Below, one piece after another: positions 44,367-53,938 of a DNA stretch of 64,000 nucleotides. The stretch comes from Oscillospiraceae bacterium (GTDB lineage: Bacteria > Bacillota > Clostridia > Oscillospirales > Oscillospiraceae): NCBI GenBank assembly GCA_902778115.1, contig CACYWG010000005.1, positions 28,137 to 92,136 on the forward strand, read 5' to 3'. The notes under the pieces are model-generated. The model had not been told where the DNA came from. It saw only the letters and a program-made list of their open reading frames with translations, and did not search any database. Both the position numbers and the translations under genes were made by a program. Position 1 is the first letter of the stretch; each line of letters starts with the position of its first letter.

Positions 44367-44420
44367 CTTCCCCATCCCAACCGAAACCCGCTATTTCCAT
44401 CCAGACAAAGGATCACTGCC

Positions 44421-44972
44421 ATGAAACGACTTGTTCGATTGACGGGCCTCCTGCTGGCCCTGCTGCTGCTTTTTTCGCTGCTCACCGCCTGCTCGCCCGG
44501 TCAGGCGCTCCGCGCCGCCTCCGAAATTGCTGACATACTCGAGGAGGAGCCGACGAGCGCGCCGGAGGCGCCGGGTCTCGTTGTCCTGCCCGCGGACGAG
44601 GCGCCGGAGGCGTCCGCCCCGTCGGAGGAGACACTGGATGAGGACGGCTCCTATACCACCAAGGAGGACCTCGCCCTTTATATCCACCTCTACGGCCATC
44701 TGCCCCCGAACTTCATCACCAAGGACGAAGCCCGCGCCGCCGGCTGGAACGGCGGCTCGCTCGAGCCCTGCTGCCCCGGCAAATGCATCGGCGGCGACCG
44801 CTTCGGCAACCGCGAGGGCCTGCTGCCCCGCGCGAAGGGCCGCGTCTGGACAGAGTGCGACGTCAATACCCTCGGAGCCAGATCGCGCGGCGCCGAGCGC
44901 ATCGTTTTCTCCAACGACGGCCTCATTTACTACACCGGCGACCACTACGAGAGCTTCGAGCAGCTATATTGA
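44421..44972 (+). CDS. Barnase-like guanyl-specific ribonuclease, predicted lipoprotein
   Basis: 183 residues. The signal peptide ends LLTAC, so it is likely lipidated at Cys24. An acidic linker (about 42-72) leads to a ribonuclease domain (about 78-183) that aligns with barnase: LPPNFITKDEA, SIGGD-like CIGGDRFGNREGLLP, WTECDVNT and RGAERIVFSNDGLIYYTGDH. The catalytic Glu (ECD), the Lys of ITK, Arg of ERIV and His of GDHY are all present. An extra CCPGKC may form a disulfide. No barstar inhibitor gene lies nearby. AAAGGATC precedes the ATG. Confidence 0.85.
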   Translation: MKRLVRLTGLLLALLLLFSLLTACSPGQALRAASEIADILEEEPTSAPEAPGLVVLPADEAPEASAPSEETLDEDGSYTTKEDLALYIHLYGHLPPNFITKDEARAAGWNGGSLEPCCPGKCIGGDRFGNREGLLPRAKGRVWTECDVNTLGARSRGAERIVFSNDGLIYYTGDHYESFEQLY

Positions 44973-44983
44973 CCGAAAACGAC

Positions 44984-45017
44984 GAAAGCCGCTGTCCTCT
45001 GACAGCGGCTTCCTTTT
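44984..45017 (+). terminator. Terminator of the barnase-like gene
   Basis: AAGCCGCTGTC / GACAGCGGCTT with a CTCT loop, then CCTTTT. The T-run merges into the first 0A box. Confidence 0.85.
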
Positions 45018-45206
45018 GTCGATATTTGTCATTTTATGGATATTCGACAAAAACTGCCCTCTCTCCCGAAAAAAGTCAGTTTTCTTTTGTCGAATGCTGT
45101 TGAGCTGGTCGGAACGATGAAATATTATGTAAACAAGTTCTGCGCGCCTTTCGACGTAATTCTTTTGTTTCCGATTGTCATTTATGGTAAATTTGCTTCG
45201 ACAAGG
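45015..45206. promoter_or_regulatory. Cluster of Spo0A (0A) boxes upstream of spo0A
   Basis: TTTGTCGAT (45015-45023), inverted TTCGACAAA (45043-45051, perfect), TTTGTCGAA (45086-45094, perfect) and inverted TTCGACAAG (45198-45206). A weaker TTCGACGTA lies at 45151. The 0A consensus is TTTGTCGAA. This predicts autoregulation of spo0A. Confidence 0.8.
45100..45129 (+). promoter_or_regulatory. Candidate promoter of spo0A
   Basis: TTGAGC, an 18-nt spacer and TATTAT. A perfect 0A box ends 6 nt upstream of the -35. Confidence 0.5.
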
Positions 45207-45269
45207 GGTTATTTCCTGTAAAAATCTTCAGCGCAGGCCAAGCGCCGCACATAGGGAGGAAAACAAATT

Positions 45270-46061
45270 ATGGAAACCAAAATTCGTATTCTCTTAGCCG
45301 ATGCCAATGCCGATTTCCGCAGCTCGATGACAGATCTGGTGTCCCGCGAGGGCGACATGGAGGTGGTCGCCGCCGTCGATAACGGTGCCGACGCCCTCGC
45401 GCTGGCCGCCGAGCTCAAGCCCGACGTCCTGCTAACCGATCTGGTCCTTCTGAAGCTGGACGGGCTGGAGCTGCTGCGCCGTCTGTCCGAAAGCGGGAGC
45501 CGGCTTCCCTGCATCGTGCTTTCCAGCTTTGTCAGCCAGCGGATCGTGGCCGAGTGCTCCGAGCTCGGCGCGGACTACTTCATGCCCAAGCCCTGCGAGC
45601 TGCCCACGCTGCTCGACCGCATCCGCGCCCTGACCGCCCCGATGCGCAGCGCCCCGGCCGTGGGCTTCGAGCCTGCGCGGGACGCCTCCCGGCGCGAGTC
45701 GCTGGATCTGGAGGCCACCGTCACCGACATCATCCATGAGATCGGCGTCCCGGCGCACATCAAGGGCTATCAGTACCTGCGCGAGGCGATCATCCTCACC
45801 ATCAATGACATGGAGATGATCAACGCCGTCACGAAGGTGCTCTATCCCGAGGTCGCCCGCAAGTTTTCCACCACGCCCTCGCGCGTCGAGCGCGCCATCC
45901 GCCACGCCATCGAGGTGGCCTGGGACCGCGGCGACATCGAGGTGCTGCAGAAGTACTTCGGCTACACGGTGAGCAATATCAAGGGCAAGCCGACGAACAG
46001 CGAATTCATCGCCATGATCGCCGACTCCCTCACCCTCCGCCAGAAGCAGGCGAGGCGGTGA
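45270..46061 (+). CDS. spo0A: Sporulation master regulator Spo0A
   Basis: 263 residues. The receiver domain (1-125) has acidic residues at DANAD, phosphoacceptor Asp57 in VLLTDLV, and Lys in MPKPCELP. The C-terminal DNA-binding domain (about 148-263) has [20 protein letters not shown] and [20 protein letters not shown], the recognition-helix region diagnostic of Spo0A. Phosphorylated Spo0A starts sporulation. AGGGAGG lies upstream of the ATG, and several 0A boxes precede the gene. Confidence 0.98.
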   Translation: METKIRILLADANADFRSSMTDLVSREGDMEVVAAVDNGADALALAAELKPDVLLTDLVLLKLDGLELLRRLSESGSRLPCIVLSSFVSQRIVAECSELGADYFMPKPCELPTLLDRIRALTAPMRSAPAVGFEPARDASRRESLDLEATVTDIIHEIGVPAHIKGYQYLREAIILTINDMEMINAVTKVLYPEVARKFSTTPSRVERAIRHAIEVAWDRGDIEVLQKYFGYTVSNIKGKPTNSEFIAMIADSLTLRQKQARR

Positions 46062-46065
46062 ACCC

Positions 46066-46128
46066 ATAAAAACAGCAAATCCCTCCGAACGCCGCCCGTT
46101 CCTGCGGGCCGTGCTCGGAGGGATTTGC
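46066..46128 (-). terminator. Terminator between spo0A and the convergent small gene
   Basis: GCAAATCCCTCCGA / TCGGAGGGATTTGC enclosing a second stem GCCCG/CGGGC. The T-run (TTTTTA) is on the minus strand. Confidence 0.75.
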
Positions 46129-46131
46129 GTG

Positions 46132-46335
46132 TCAGTCAAAGTAGCGCCTGTACAGCAGGCCGACCATGGGATCCAGCTCTTTTCTGACGTCGACGTTGTG
46201 CTCCCGGATCATTTTCCTCACGTGCTCTCTGCGCTTACGAAAGCCTTCGGAATGATACAGCCCGTGCCGAACGTGCAGCCTGGCCATGCTTTCGATCTGC
46301 ACATGCAGATCCTGTATGATCTCTTCCCGCTCCAT
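46132..46335 (-). CDS. Small helical protein of unknown function
   Basis: 67 residues, strongly charged and helical (EEIIQDLHVQIESMARLHVR, FRKRREHVRKMIREHN). I recognise no family; it lacks the SQELD motif of Spo0E phosphatases despite its size and its position beside spo0A. AGGAAGGAGG lies close before the ATG, so translation is likely. Its end faces spo0A across a terminator. Confidence 0.6.
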   Translation of the reverse strand: MEREEIIQDLHVQIESMARLHVRHGLYHSEGFRKRREHVRKMIREHNVDVRKELDPMVGLLYRRYFD

Positions 46336-46595
46336 GCATGCCTCCTTCCTGTTGTGTTTTCTTCCGGGTTCTCTTGCTTGTCAACACTTTATCATGCGCA
46401 AGTGTTGGTGAGCAAGTTGGAAAATTGCTGAAATTTGGCACTTTATTTTATGAAATCTGTCGGTCTTTCAATATTTTAAAACAAATCTGTGAACTTTTTC
46501 TTCTTTCCTTCCTTCCGCCTTCCGCTCCGCTCTTGATTCTTCGCCGAAAACCGCATATAATGAGGAAAAACCAAAGGTTTCGGGAGGGATTCGCC

Positions 46596-48062
46596 ATGAA
46601 AACCGGCAAACACCAACAGCCGGCACAGCCGCGCCGCAGCCGTCGGAGAGCCTTTGTCCCGCTGCTGTTTGCGGCTGTACTCGTGCTCGTTCTGCTGATC
46701 CTGATCCTCCCCCGGCTCGGAGGGAAAGCACCCGCCGCGCCCGCGGAGGAGGCGCTCACCCGCGGCATGCCTCCCGAAGGGGAAGCGCCGGACTTCCTCC
46801 CGCCGCTGACGGACTATACCGTCAGCTTTCAGCTGGAAAACGGCGTGCTGACGGTCTCCGGGAGCGGCGCGATGCCCGCGCTGGAGCGCGCGTTCACCGA
46901 GCAGGAGCGCGCTTCGATCGAAACGGTGGTCCTGGATCCGGCCGTCACCTCGCTTGACGCCGAGGCCTTTCGCGGCTGCACCCGTCTGCGCGCGATCACG
47001 CTGCCGGAGGGGCTGAGCGCCATCGGCGCCGCCGCCTTTGACGGCTGCCGCCTGGAGACGCTCACTGTCCCGGCCTCGGTCACGCAGATCGCGGAGGGCG
47101 CCTTCCTCGGCTGCGGCTCGCTGCGGGAGATCCTCGTGCAGCCGGGCAACCCGGCCTACGTCTCTGTTGACGGCGTGCTCTACAGCACCGACCGCAGCCT
47201 GCTGCTCTGCTTTCCCGCCGCCAAAAGCAGCCGCGGCTTCCGCGTGCCGGAGGGCGTCACCCGGATCGCGGCCTGCGCCTTCAGCGGCTACCAGCTGACG
47301 GAAACGCTCTACCTCCCCGCGAGCCTGCAGGAAATCGGCGCGGAGGCCTTCACCCGCTGCTACGGTCTCGCCGCCTTCAAGGTCGACGGCGGCTGCCCCG
47401 CCTTCTCTGCCGCGGACGGCGTGCTGTATGATAAGGAAAAGCGCGTCCTGCTGCGTTATCCCAGCGCCAAGACCAGCCAGCGCTTCAGCGTCCCCCGCGG
47501 CGTGGAGGAGATCGCGCCCGGCGCCTTCTGCGAAAACTATGAGCTGAGCTCCCTTACGCTCCCGGACAGCCTCACGCGCATCGGGGACCGGGCCTTTTCC
47601 GGCTGCAGCTTCCTGCGCAGCGTGAGCTTCCCCCGCTCGCTCCTGTCCATCGGGGAGCAGGCCTTCCTCTCCTGCAGCCGCCTGCAGGAAGTCTCCCTGC
47701 CGGAGGGACTGGAGAGCCTCGGCGACCAGGCCTTCGCCTACTGCTACGAGCTGCATTCGCTGGAGCTGCCCGCCGGGCTGCGAGAGCTCGGGCGAGAAAT
47801 CTTCCTGCGCTGCGACAGTCTGGTTTCGGTCGCGGTTCCCGACGGCTTCTCCGCGATCGGCGGGGCGATGTTCCGCCAGTGCGGTGCGCTGGAGACCGTC
47901 CGGCTCCCGGCCAGCCTTTCGTCCGTCGGTCCGGAGGCCTTTCTCGAATGCGGCGCGCTGAAAACGATCCGCTATGCCGGCACGCAGGCGCAGTGGGACG
48001 CCGTGGAGATCGGCGATTCCCTGGCCATCCCCGACGGTGCTGAGATCCTCATCGAGGGCTGA
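46596..48062 (+). CDS. BspA-type leucine-rich repeat protein, membrane-anchored
   Basis: 488 residues. One signal-anchor helix (about 19-40) follows a basic N-terminus, with the rest outside. From about residue 110 there are at least ten TpLRR/BspA-type repeats of about 23 residues, for example LPEGLSAIGAAAFDGC and LPDSLTRIGDRAFSGC. Two longer inserts contain DGVLYSTDRSLLLCFPA and DGVLYDKEKRVLLRYPS. Such proteins bind host or microbial surface ligands. GGGAGG precedes the ATG at 46596; the open frame further upstream is AT-rich and lacks coding character. Confidence 0.85.
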   Translation: MKTGKHQQPAQPRRSRRRAFVPLLFAAVLVLVLLILILPRLGGKAPAAPAEEALTRGMPPEGEAPDFLPPLTDYTVSFQLENGVLTVSGSGAMPALERAFTEQERASIETVVLDPAVTSLDAEAFRGCTRLRAITLPEGLSAIGAAAFDGCRLETLTVPASVTQIAEGAFLGCGSLREILVQPGNPAYVSVDGVLYSTDRSLLLCFPAAKSSRGFRVPEGVTRIAACAFSGYQLTETLYLPASLQEIGAEAFTRCYGLAAFKVDGGCPAFSAADGVLYDKEKRVLLRYPSAKTSQRFSVPRGVEEIAPGAFCENYELSSLTLPDSLTRIGDRAFSGCSFLRSVSFPRSLLSIGEQAFLSCSRLQEVSLPEGLESLGDQAFAYCYELHSLELPAGLRELGREIFLRCDSLVSVAVPDGFSAIGGAMFRQCGALETVRLPASLSSVGPEAFLECGALKTIRYAGTQAQWDAVEIGDSLAIPDGAEILIEG

Positions 48063-48077
48063 TGCTTTGTCACCCCC

Positions 48078-48106
48078 AACCCTCCGGATTTTTCCGGAGG
48101 GTTTTT
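48078..48106 (+). terminator. Terminator after the LRR gene
   Basis: ACCCTCCGGA / TCCGGAGGGT followed by TTTTTG. Confidence 0.88.
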
Positions 48107-48116
48107 GATTTTTCTG

Positions 48117-48145
48117 TTGCCATTTGCTCTTTCATCCGTTATAAT
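48117..48145 (+). promoter_or_regulatory. Sigma-A promoter of the XRE-lepA operon
   Basis: TTGCCA, a 17-nt spacer and TATAAT. Confidence 0.8.
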
Positions 48146-48177
48146 ACGCTCTGTTATATCGCAAAGGAGTGCATCCC

Positions 48178-48495
48178 ATGGACAGAAGCTTTTCCCAGAC
48201 GCTCTCGGCCCTGCGCCGGCAGCGGAATCTGAGCCAGCGCACGGTGGCGGCCGATCTCGGCATCAGCCAGGCGCTGCTGAGCCACTATGAAAACGGCGCG
48301 CGCGAGCCCGGACTGCAGTTCGTGTGCCGCGCCTGCGACTATTACGGCGTGACGGCGGACTATCTGCTCTGCCGCAGCGACAGCCAGGACGCGCCGGCCA
48401 GCACGCTCAAGGCTGCCCTGACCTTTCTGGAGCAGATCCGCTCCGTCACCGACCGGGCGGAGCTGGCCCTGACCGAGTTTGCGGACGGAGAGTGA
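48178..48495 (+). CDS. XRE-family transcriptional regulator
   Basis: 105 residues. The helix-turn-helix (about 5-62) reads [23 protein letters not shown], followed by [15 protein letters not shown], the usual Cro/C1 end. A short C-terminal helix may dimerise. AAAGGAG precedes the ATG at 48178; a GTG 9 nt upstream overlaps that site. It lies 4 nt before lepA in one operon, so it may control that operon, which is inference. Confidence 0.88.
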   Translation: MDRSFSQTLSALRRQRNLSQRTVAADLGISQALLSHYENGAREPGLQFVCRACDYYGVTADYLLCRSDSQDAPASTLKAALTFLEQIRSVTDRAELALTEFADGE

Positions 48496-48499
48496 AGCC

Positions 48500-50305
<1,806 letters not shown>

Positions 50306-50310
50306 AACCA

Positions 50311-50356
50311 ACAGACAGGAAGCGGTTACAGACCGCCTCCTGTCTGTCTCTTTTTC
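50311..50356 (+). terminator. Terminator after lepA
   Basis: ACAGACAGGA(A)GCGGT / ACCGCCTCCTGTCTGT with a short loop, then CTCTTTTT. Confidence 0.85.
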
Positions 50357-50404
50357 CAGACTCTTTCTCTTGCCAAGTCGAATTTTGCGGCGTAGAATGA
50401 TGCC

Positions 50405-51661
50405 ATGTTCACCGATGATAAAGTCAAGAGCGGCTTTCGGGCCTGGTATAAGCTGTGCCCCTTCCGGCACTTTCTGATCCTCGCCAGCGCGGTGCTGATC
50501 CTGCTGCACCTGCTGACGCGGCCTTTCCGCGCCCTGAACGTCTGGCTCAGCGGGCATCTGGTCCGCCCGGCGCACCTGTGGCTGTCCACGCAGACGGGGC
50601 AGGTCCCCTTTTCCGTCGCGGAGCTGCTGATCGCGCTGCTGGTCCTTTTGCTGGTGTATTATCTCTGCTCCCAGCTTGTCCGGCTTTTCACCCGGCCCCA
50701 CTTTTTCCTCCGCCTCTACCGCACGGTCACCACGCTCCTGGCGCTTGGCCTTACGGTCTATGCCGGCTTCTGCCTGCTCTGGGGCGTGTATTACTACGGG
50801 GACGATTTCATCGCGCAAAGCGGCCTCAGAAGCGAGCCGATCTCCGTCGAGCAGCTCGAGCGCGTGGCGGCGTATTTTGCCGAGCTTTCCAGCGAGTACA
50901 GCGGCCGCGTGGCGCGGGATGAAAACGGCGTCTATGCCGGCGACCGCGGCGCGATCCTGGACCGCTCGCCCGCGCTCTACCGCGCCGTGGAGGCGGATTT
51001 CCCCTGCCTGGAGGGGCCCGCGCTGCGTGCCAAGGGCGTGATGTGCTCGCGGGTGATGAGCTATCTGGACTTCACCGGCTTTTTCTTCCCCTTCACCGCG
51101 GAGGCCAACGTCAATCTGGACTTCCCGGCCCCGCTCTTCGCCTCCACGGTCGCGCACGAGCTGGCGCACCAGCGGGGCGTGGCCAAGGAGCAGGAGGCCA
51201 ATTTTGTCGCGGTGCTGGCCTGCCTGGAGGACGGGGATCCCGACTATGTTTATTCCGCCGCCCTGCTGGCCTATACCCACCTCGGAAACGCCCTGCGCCG
51301 GGCGGATCCGGAGGCCTGGGCTCGGGTTTACGGCCGTCTGAACGAGGCCGTGCTGGCGGACTTTGCCGCAGGGCGAGAATACTGGAAACAGTTTGAAACG
51401 CCGGTGCAGAGCGTGTCCAACACGGTCTACGAGGGCTTCCTGCACAGCTATAACCAGGATCTCGGTCTGAAAAGCTACGGCGCCTGCGTGGATCTGCTGG
51501 TCAATTACTATGACCCGCTGATCCCGGACACGCCGATTCCTTCTCCGGAAGAGCCGGGACATGTGCCGGAAGAGCCGGAAAACCAGCCCGAACCGGAACC
51601 TTTTTTTCCCGAAGAAACGGCGGTGCCGGAGTCCTCACCGGCAGATGAAAAAAATTCTTGA
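50405..51661 (+). CDS. DUF3810 membrane protein with HExxH motif
   Basis: 418 residues. Three membrane helices (about 22-40, 68-92, 108-130) precede an extracytoplasmic domain with STVAHELAHQRGVAKEQEA. The HELAH is a zinc metallopeptidase signature, with a further Glu downstream (KEQEANF). This matches DUF3810. The C-terminal 45 residues are Pro/Glu-rich and probably disordered. The substrate is unknown. The tRNA-Gln promoter overlaps its last codons. The ribosome binding site is weak. Confidence 0.82.
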   Translation: MFTDDKVKSGFRAWYKLCPFRHFLILASAVLILLHLLTRPFRALNVWLSGHLVRPAHLWLSTQTGQVPFSVAELLIALLVLLLVYYLCSQLVRLFTRPHFFLRLYRTVTTLLALGLTVYAGFCLLWGVYYYGDDFIAQSGLRSEPISVEQLERVAAYFAELSSEYSGRVARDENGVYAGDRGAILDRSPALYRAVEADFPCLEGPALRAKGVMCSRVMSYLDFTGFFFPFTAEANVNLDFPAPLFASTVAHELAHQRGVAKEQEANFVAVLACLEDGDPDYVYSAALLAYTHLGNALRRADPEAWARVYGRLNEAVLADFAAGREYWKQFETPVQSVSNTVYEGFLHSYNQDLGLKSYGACVDLLVNYYDPLIPDTPIPSPEEPGHVPEEPENQPEPEPFFPEETAVPESSPADEKNS

Positions 51662-51685
51662 CAAATGCGCAAAAATGGATATAAT
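51658..51685 (+). promoter_or_regulatory. Promoter of tRNA-Gln
   Basis: TTGACA, a 16-nt spacer and TATAAT, 13 nt before the tRNA. Confidence 0.88.
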
Positions 51686-51698
51686 AACTTTTGCGTTT

Positions 51699-51772
51699 AG
51701 CGGGATTGTGTAAAGGTAGCACAGCGGACTCTGACTCCGTATGTGAGGGTTCGAATCCTTCTCCCGCTGCCA
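51699..51772 (+). tRNA. tRNA-Gln (CUG)
   Basis: Acceptor stem AGCGGGA / TCCCGCT; D arm GTG-TAAAGGTAG-CAC; anticodon arm GCGGA-CTCTGAC-TCCGT with anticodon CTG; T arm GAGGG-TTCGAAT-CCTTC; discriminator G and encoded CCA. The cloverleaf is complete. It is followed by its own terminator. Confidence 0.95.
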
Positions 51773-51904
51773 AAGGGAAACAGTCCATCCGTAAGGATGG
51801 GCTGTTTTTCTTTTGCTTAACATGAAATTCGAACCCTCACATCATTTCCATCGCGTCGCGAAGCGCCAAAGGCGCTGAGGGTTCGAATCCTTCTCCCGCT
51901 GCCA
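51744..51904 (+). repeat. 29-bp direct repeat of the tRNA-Gln 3' end (possible att scar)
   Basis: TGAGGGTTCGAATCCTTCTC through CCGCTGCCA occurs in the tRNA (51744-51772) and again at 51876-51904, spaced 132 bp. ATTCGAACCCTCAC (51827-51840) is an inverted piece of the same arm. The second copy lacks the 5' two thirds of a tRNA. Confidence 0.9.
51780..51811 (+). terminator. Terminator of tRNA-Gln
   Basis: ACAGTCCATCC / GGATGGGCTGT with a GTAA loop and TTTTTC. Confidence 0.88.
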
Positions 51905-51905
51905 C

Positions 51906-51943
51906 GTCGTCGCAAGCTGCACATCGCTTGCGACGACTTTTTT
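51906..51943 (+). terminator. Second hairpin-terminator after the duplicated tRNA end
   Basis: GTCGTCGCAAGC / GCTTGCGACGAC then TTTTTT. It lies 2 nt after the second CCA, as a tRNA terminator would. The rest of the interval to 52180 holds no gene. Confidence 0.85.
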
Positions 51944-52180
51944 GCATTGCGCAAAAAAGTCCTCTCGCGCTCGTTCCGCTGCTCCTCCTTTCAAAAGCAA
52001 AACCGTGCGAACGCTACAGGCCTTGTCGACAACTTAGGCCTTTCGCTGCACCGGGTTTTGCTTTTGTTCAGGGCGGGTCGAATCCTCTTGCTTCCCGCTT
52101 CACGCATAATCTGTCTTTCCTTCTCTGCGCTTGCGTGATATAATCATTTTCGACAACAAACAATCAAGGAGGAACTCATT

Positions 52181-52789
52181 ATGGGCGTACTGTCAAAGAT
52201 CCATCGTTTCCGCGAGGCCGGCGAGGACGCGAACGTCAACAATGTGGAGCGCTTCGGCCAGCCCGTGCGCTCGCTGTTTACCAGCACCAAGGTCATGACG
52301 CTCCATCACCGCATCGAGATCACCGACGCGGGTGAGAACGTCGTCTACCGCGCGGAAACCAAATTCCCGTCCCTGCATGACAAAACCGACGTGTTCGACG
52401 CATCCGGCAGGCCCGTGGCGCACATCGAGCGGAAATTCTTCACGCTCCACGAGCGTCACTTCATCACCATGGCGGACGGCACCGCCTTTGAACTGTCGAA
52501 CGAGCTGTTCCACCTGGTCAAGGACGTCACCAACATCGAGGGCCTTGGCTGGCAGCTGCGCGGCAACATCCTCGGCCTCAACTTCGAGCTCTATGACGAA
52601 AACGGGCAGGTCATCGCCGTCATTGCCCAGAAGCTCTTCTCCCTGCACGACAAATACTGCATTGATATCTACCGGCCGGAGTACGAAAAGTTCGTCGTCG
52701 CGATCCTCGTCACGCTCCAGCACATGATCCGCGACCGGGAGGCCGCATCTGCGTCCAGCTCCTCGTCCTCGTCCTCCTCAAGCGACTGA
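52181..52789 (+). CDS. LURP-one-related (tubby-like) protein
   Basis: 202 residues. The repeated beta-hairpin pattern, for example YRAETKFPSLHDKTDVFDAS, VAHIERKFFTLHERHFI and VIAVIAQKLFSLHDKYCIDI, is that of LURP-one/DUF567 proteins with a tubby-like barrel around a helix. Bacterial functions are unknown; membrane or lipid contact has been suggested for the fold. The C-terminus is a run of about ten serines before Asp. AAGGAGG precedes the ATG. Confidence 0.8.
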   Translation: MGVLSKIHRFREAGEDANVNNVERFGQPVRSLFTSTKVMTLHHRIEITDAGENVVYRAETKFPSLHDKTDVFDASGRPVAHIERKFFTLHERHFITMADGTAFELSNELFHLVKDVTNIEGLGWQLRGNILGLNFELYDENGQVIAVIAQKLFSLHDKYCIDIYRPEYEKFVVAILVTLQHMIRDREAASASSSSSSSSSSD

Positions 52790-52812
52790 CCCTGCATCCT
52801 TTCCACCGACGG

Positions 52813-52843
52813 CAGCCGGCCCATTCTTTCGGATGGGCCGGTT
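52813..52843. terminator. Terminator between the LURP-one gene and feoB remnant
   Basis: CCGGCCCAT / ATGGGCCGG with an 8-nt loop. Confidence 0.7.
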
Positions 52844-52850
52844 ATTCTTT

Positions 52851-53705
52851 TCAGCCGCACAGCGCATGGATCAGGCGCAGCAGCAGGCAGCAGCCGACGC
52901 CGCAGAGCGTCGGCACCAGCGCCGCCAGAAAGACCCATTTCCAGCGCCCGGTCTCCTTTTTCACGGTCCACAGCGTTGTCGAGCAGGGCCAGTGGAACAG
53001 GGAAAACAGCAGCACCGCGCCGGCCGTCCAGACGGTCCAGCCCTGCGAGGAAAGGATAGCGCCGAGCTCCGCCGCCGAGGACGGCTCGCTGAGGCTGCCC
53101 GCCGCGCTGTAGATCATCAGGATCACCGGCAGCACGATCTCATTGGCCGGCAGGCCCAGCAGAAAGCCCAGCAGGATCGCCCCGTCCATCCCCAGCAGCA
53201 ATCCGACCGGGTCGAGCGCGCCGGCGAGGATCGTCAGCAGGCTCCCGCCGCCGACGCTGACGTTCCCCAGCAGCCAGAGCAGCGCGCCGGCCGGCGCCGC
53301 CACCGCCGCCGCGCGGCCAAGCACGAACAGCGTCCGGTCGAGCAGCGAGCGGACGAGCACCCGCCCGATCTGCGGCCTGCGGTAGGGCGGCAGCTCCAGC
53401 ACAAAGGCCGAGGCCTTCCCGCGCAGCAGCGTACGGCCGAGCAGCCAGGTCGCCAGAAAGCTCATACCAAGGCTCAGTGCCAGCAGCGCCGCCACGCACA
53501 GTGCCGTGATCATGCTCCGTCCCGCGCCGGCATTTCCGGCCAGAAACAGGCCACTGAGCGCGATCAGTGTCGGGAAGCGCCCGTTGCAGGGCACAAGGGC
53601 GTTGGTCAGTACCGCCAGCAGCCGCTCGCGCTCGCTGTCGATGATACGGCAGCCCGTGACGCCCGCCGCGTTGCAGCCGAGGCCCATCATCATGGTTGGG
53701 GAAAT
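52851..53705 (-). pseudogene. feoB, 5'-truncated (C-terminal membrane part only)
   Basis: The remaining 280 or so residues start inside a FeoB motif: SPTMMMGLGCNAAGVTG, then LTNALVPCNGRFPTLIAL and LPANEIVLPVILMIYSA. These are the Gate-type helices of the ferrous iron transporter FeoB. The GTPase domain and first Gate half are missing. Upstream of ISPT the frame meets TAA at about 53707, where homology stops. It thus lacks a natural start, and ATG 53693 would only yield a half-transporter. The break coincides with the edge of the restriction-modification island. Confidence 0.85.
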
Positions 53706-53938
53706 TTAGGGTGTCAAAAAAACGCGCAGCAGCTGTATCGCCTAACAGAAAAGAAAATGCACCGCTTTGACCGCTCTGATTATAAACGGCAAAAGAGGTG
53801 CATTTATGCTATTTTTGAACGATTTTATGCTCCTTCACTTCAAGCGACGCACTTCTGTTTCTTTCTGTATGGAGAACGTTTTTCAGCTTCTGCGATCTCC
53901 CTATACGGTGCCAAATTATTAGACCATTTTTCGCATCA
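53706..53938. other. Island junction, AT-richer, with a 38-codon ORF; possible mobile-element remnant
   Basis: Between the feoB break and the hsdR stop lies sequence of lower GC. A 38-codon ORF (53806-53922, plus) follows AAAAGAGGTG and begins MLFLNDFMLLHFKRRTS; it matches nothing I know. AGGGTGTCAAAAAAA at the feoB border could be the end of an insertion sequence, but no matching inverted end was found. Confidence 0.4.

Noticed and set aside
46132..46335. Spo0E-type phosphatase next to spo0A
   Set aside because: Size and position fit, but the SQELD-type motif is absent and the sequence is more basic than Spo0E.
51876..51904. A second tRNA-Gln gene
   Set aside because: Only the T arm, acceptor 3' strand and CCA are present; no D or anticodon arm lies upstream.
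52851..53693. A complete short nucleoside-recognition/Gate protein instead of truncated feoB
   Set aside because: FeoB homology continues upstream of the first ATG (SPT before MMMG) up to a stop, so the natural start is missing.
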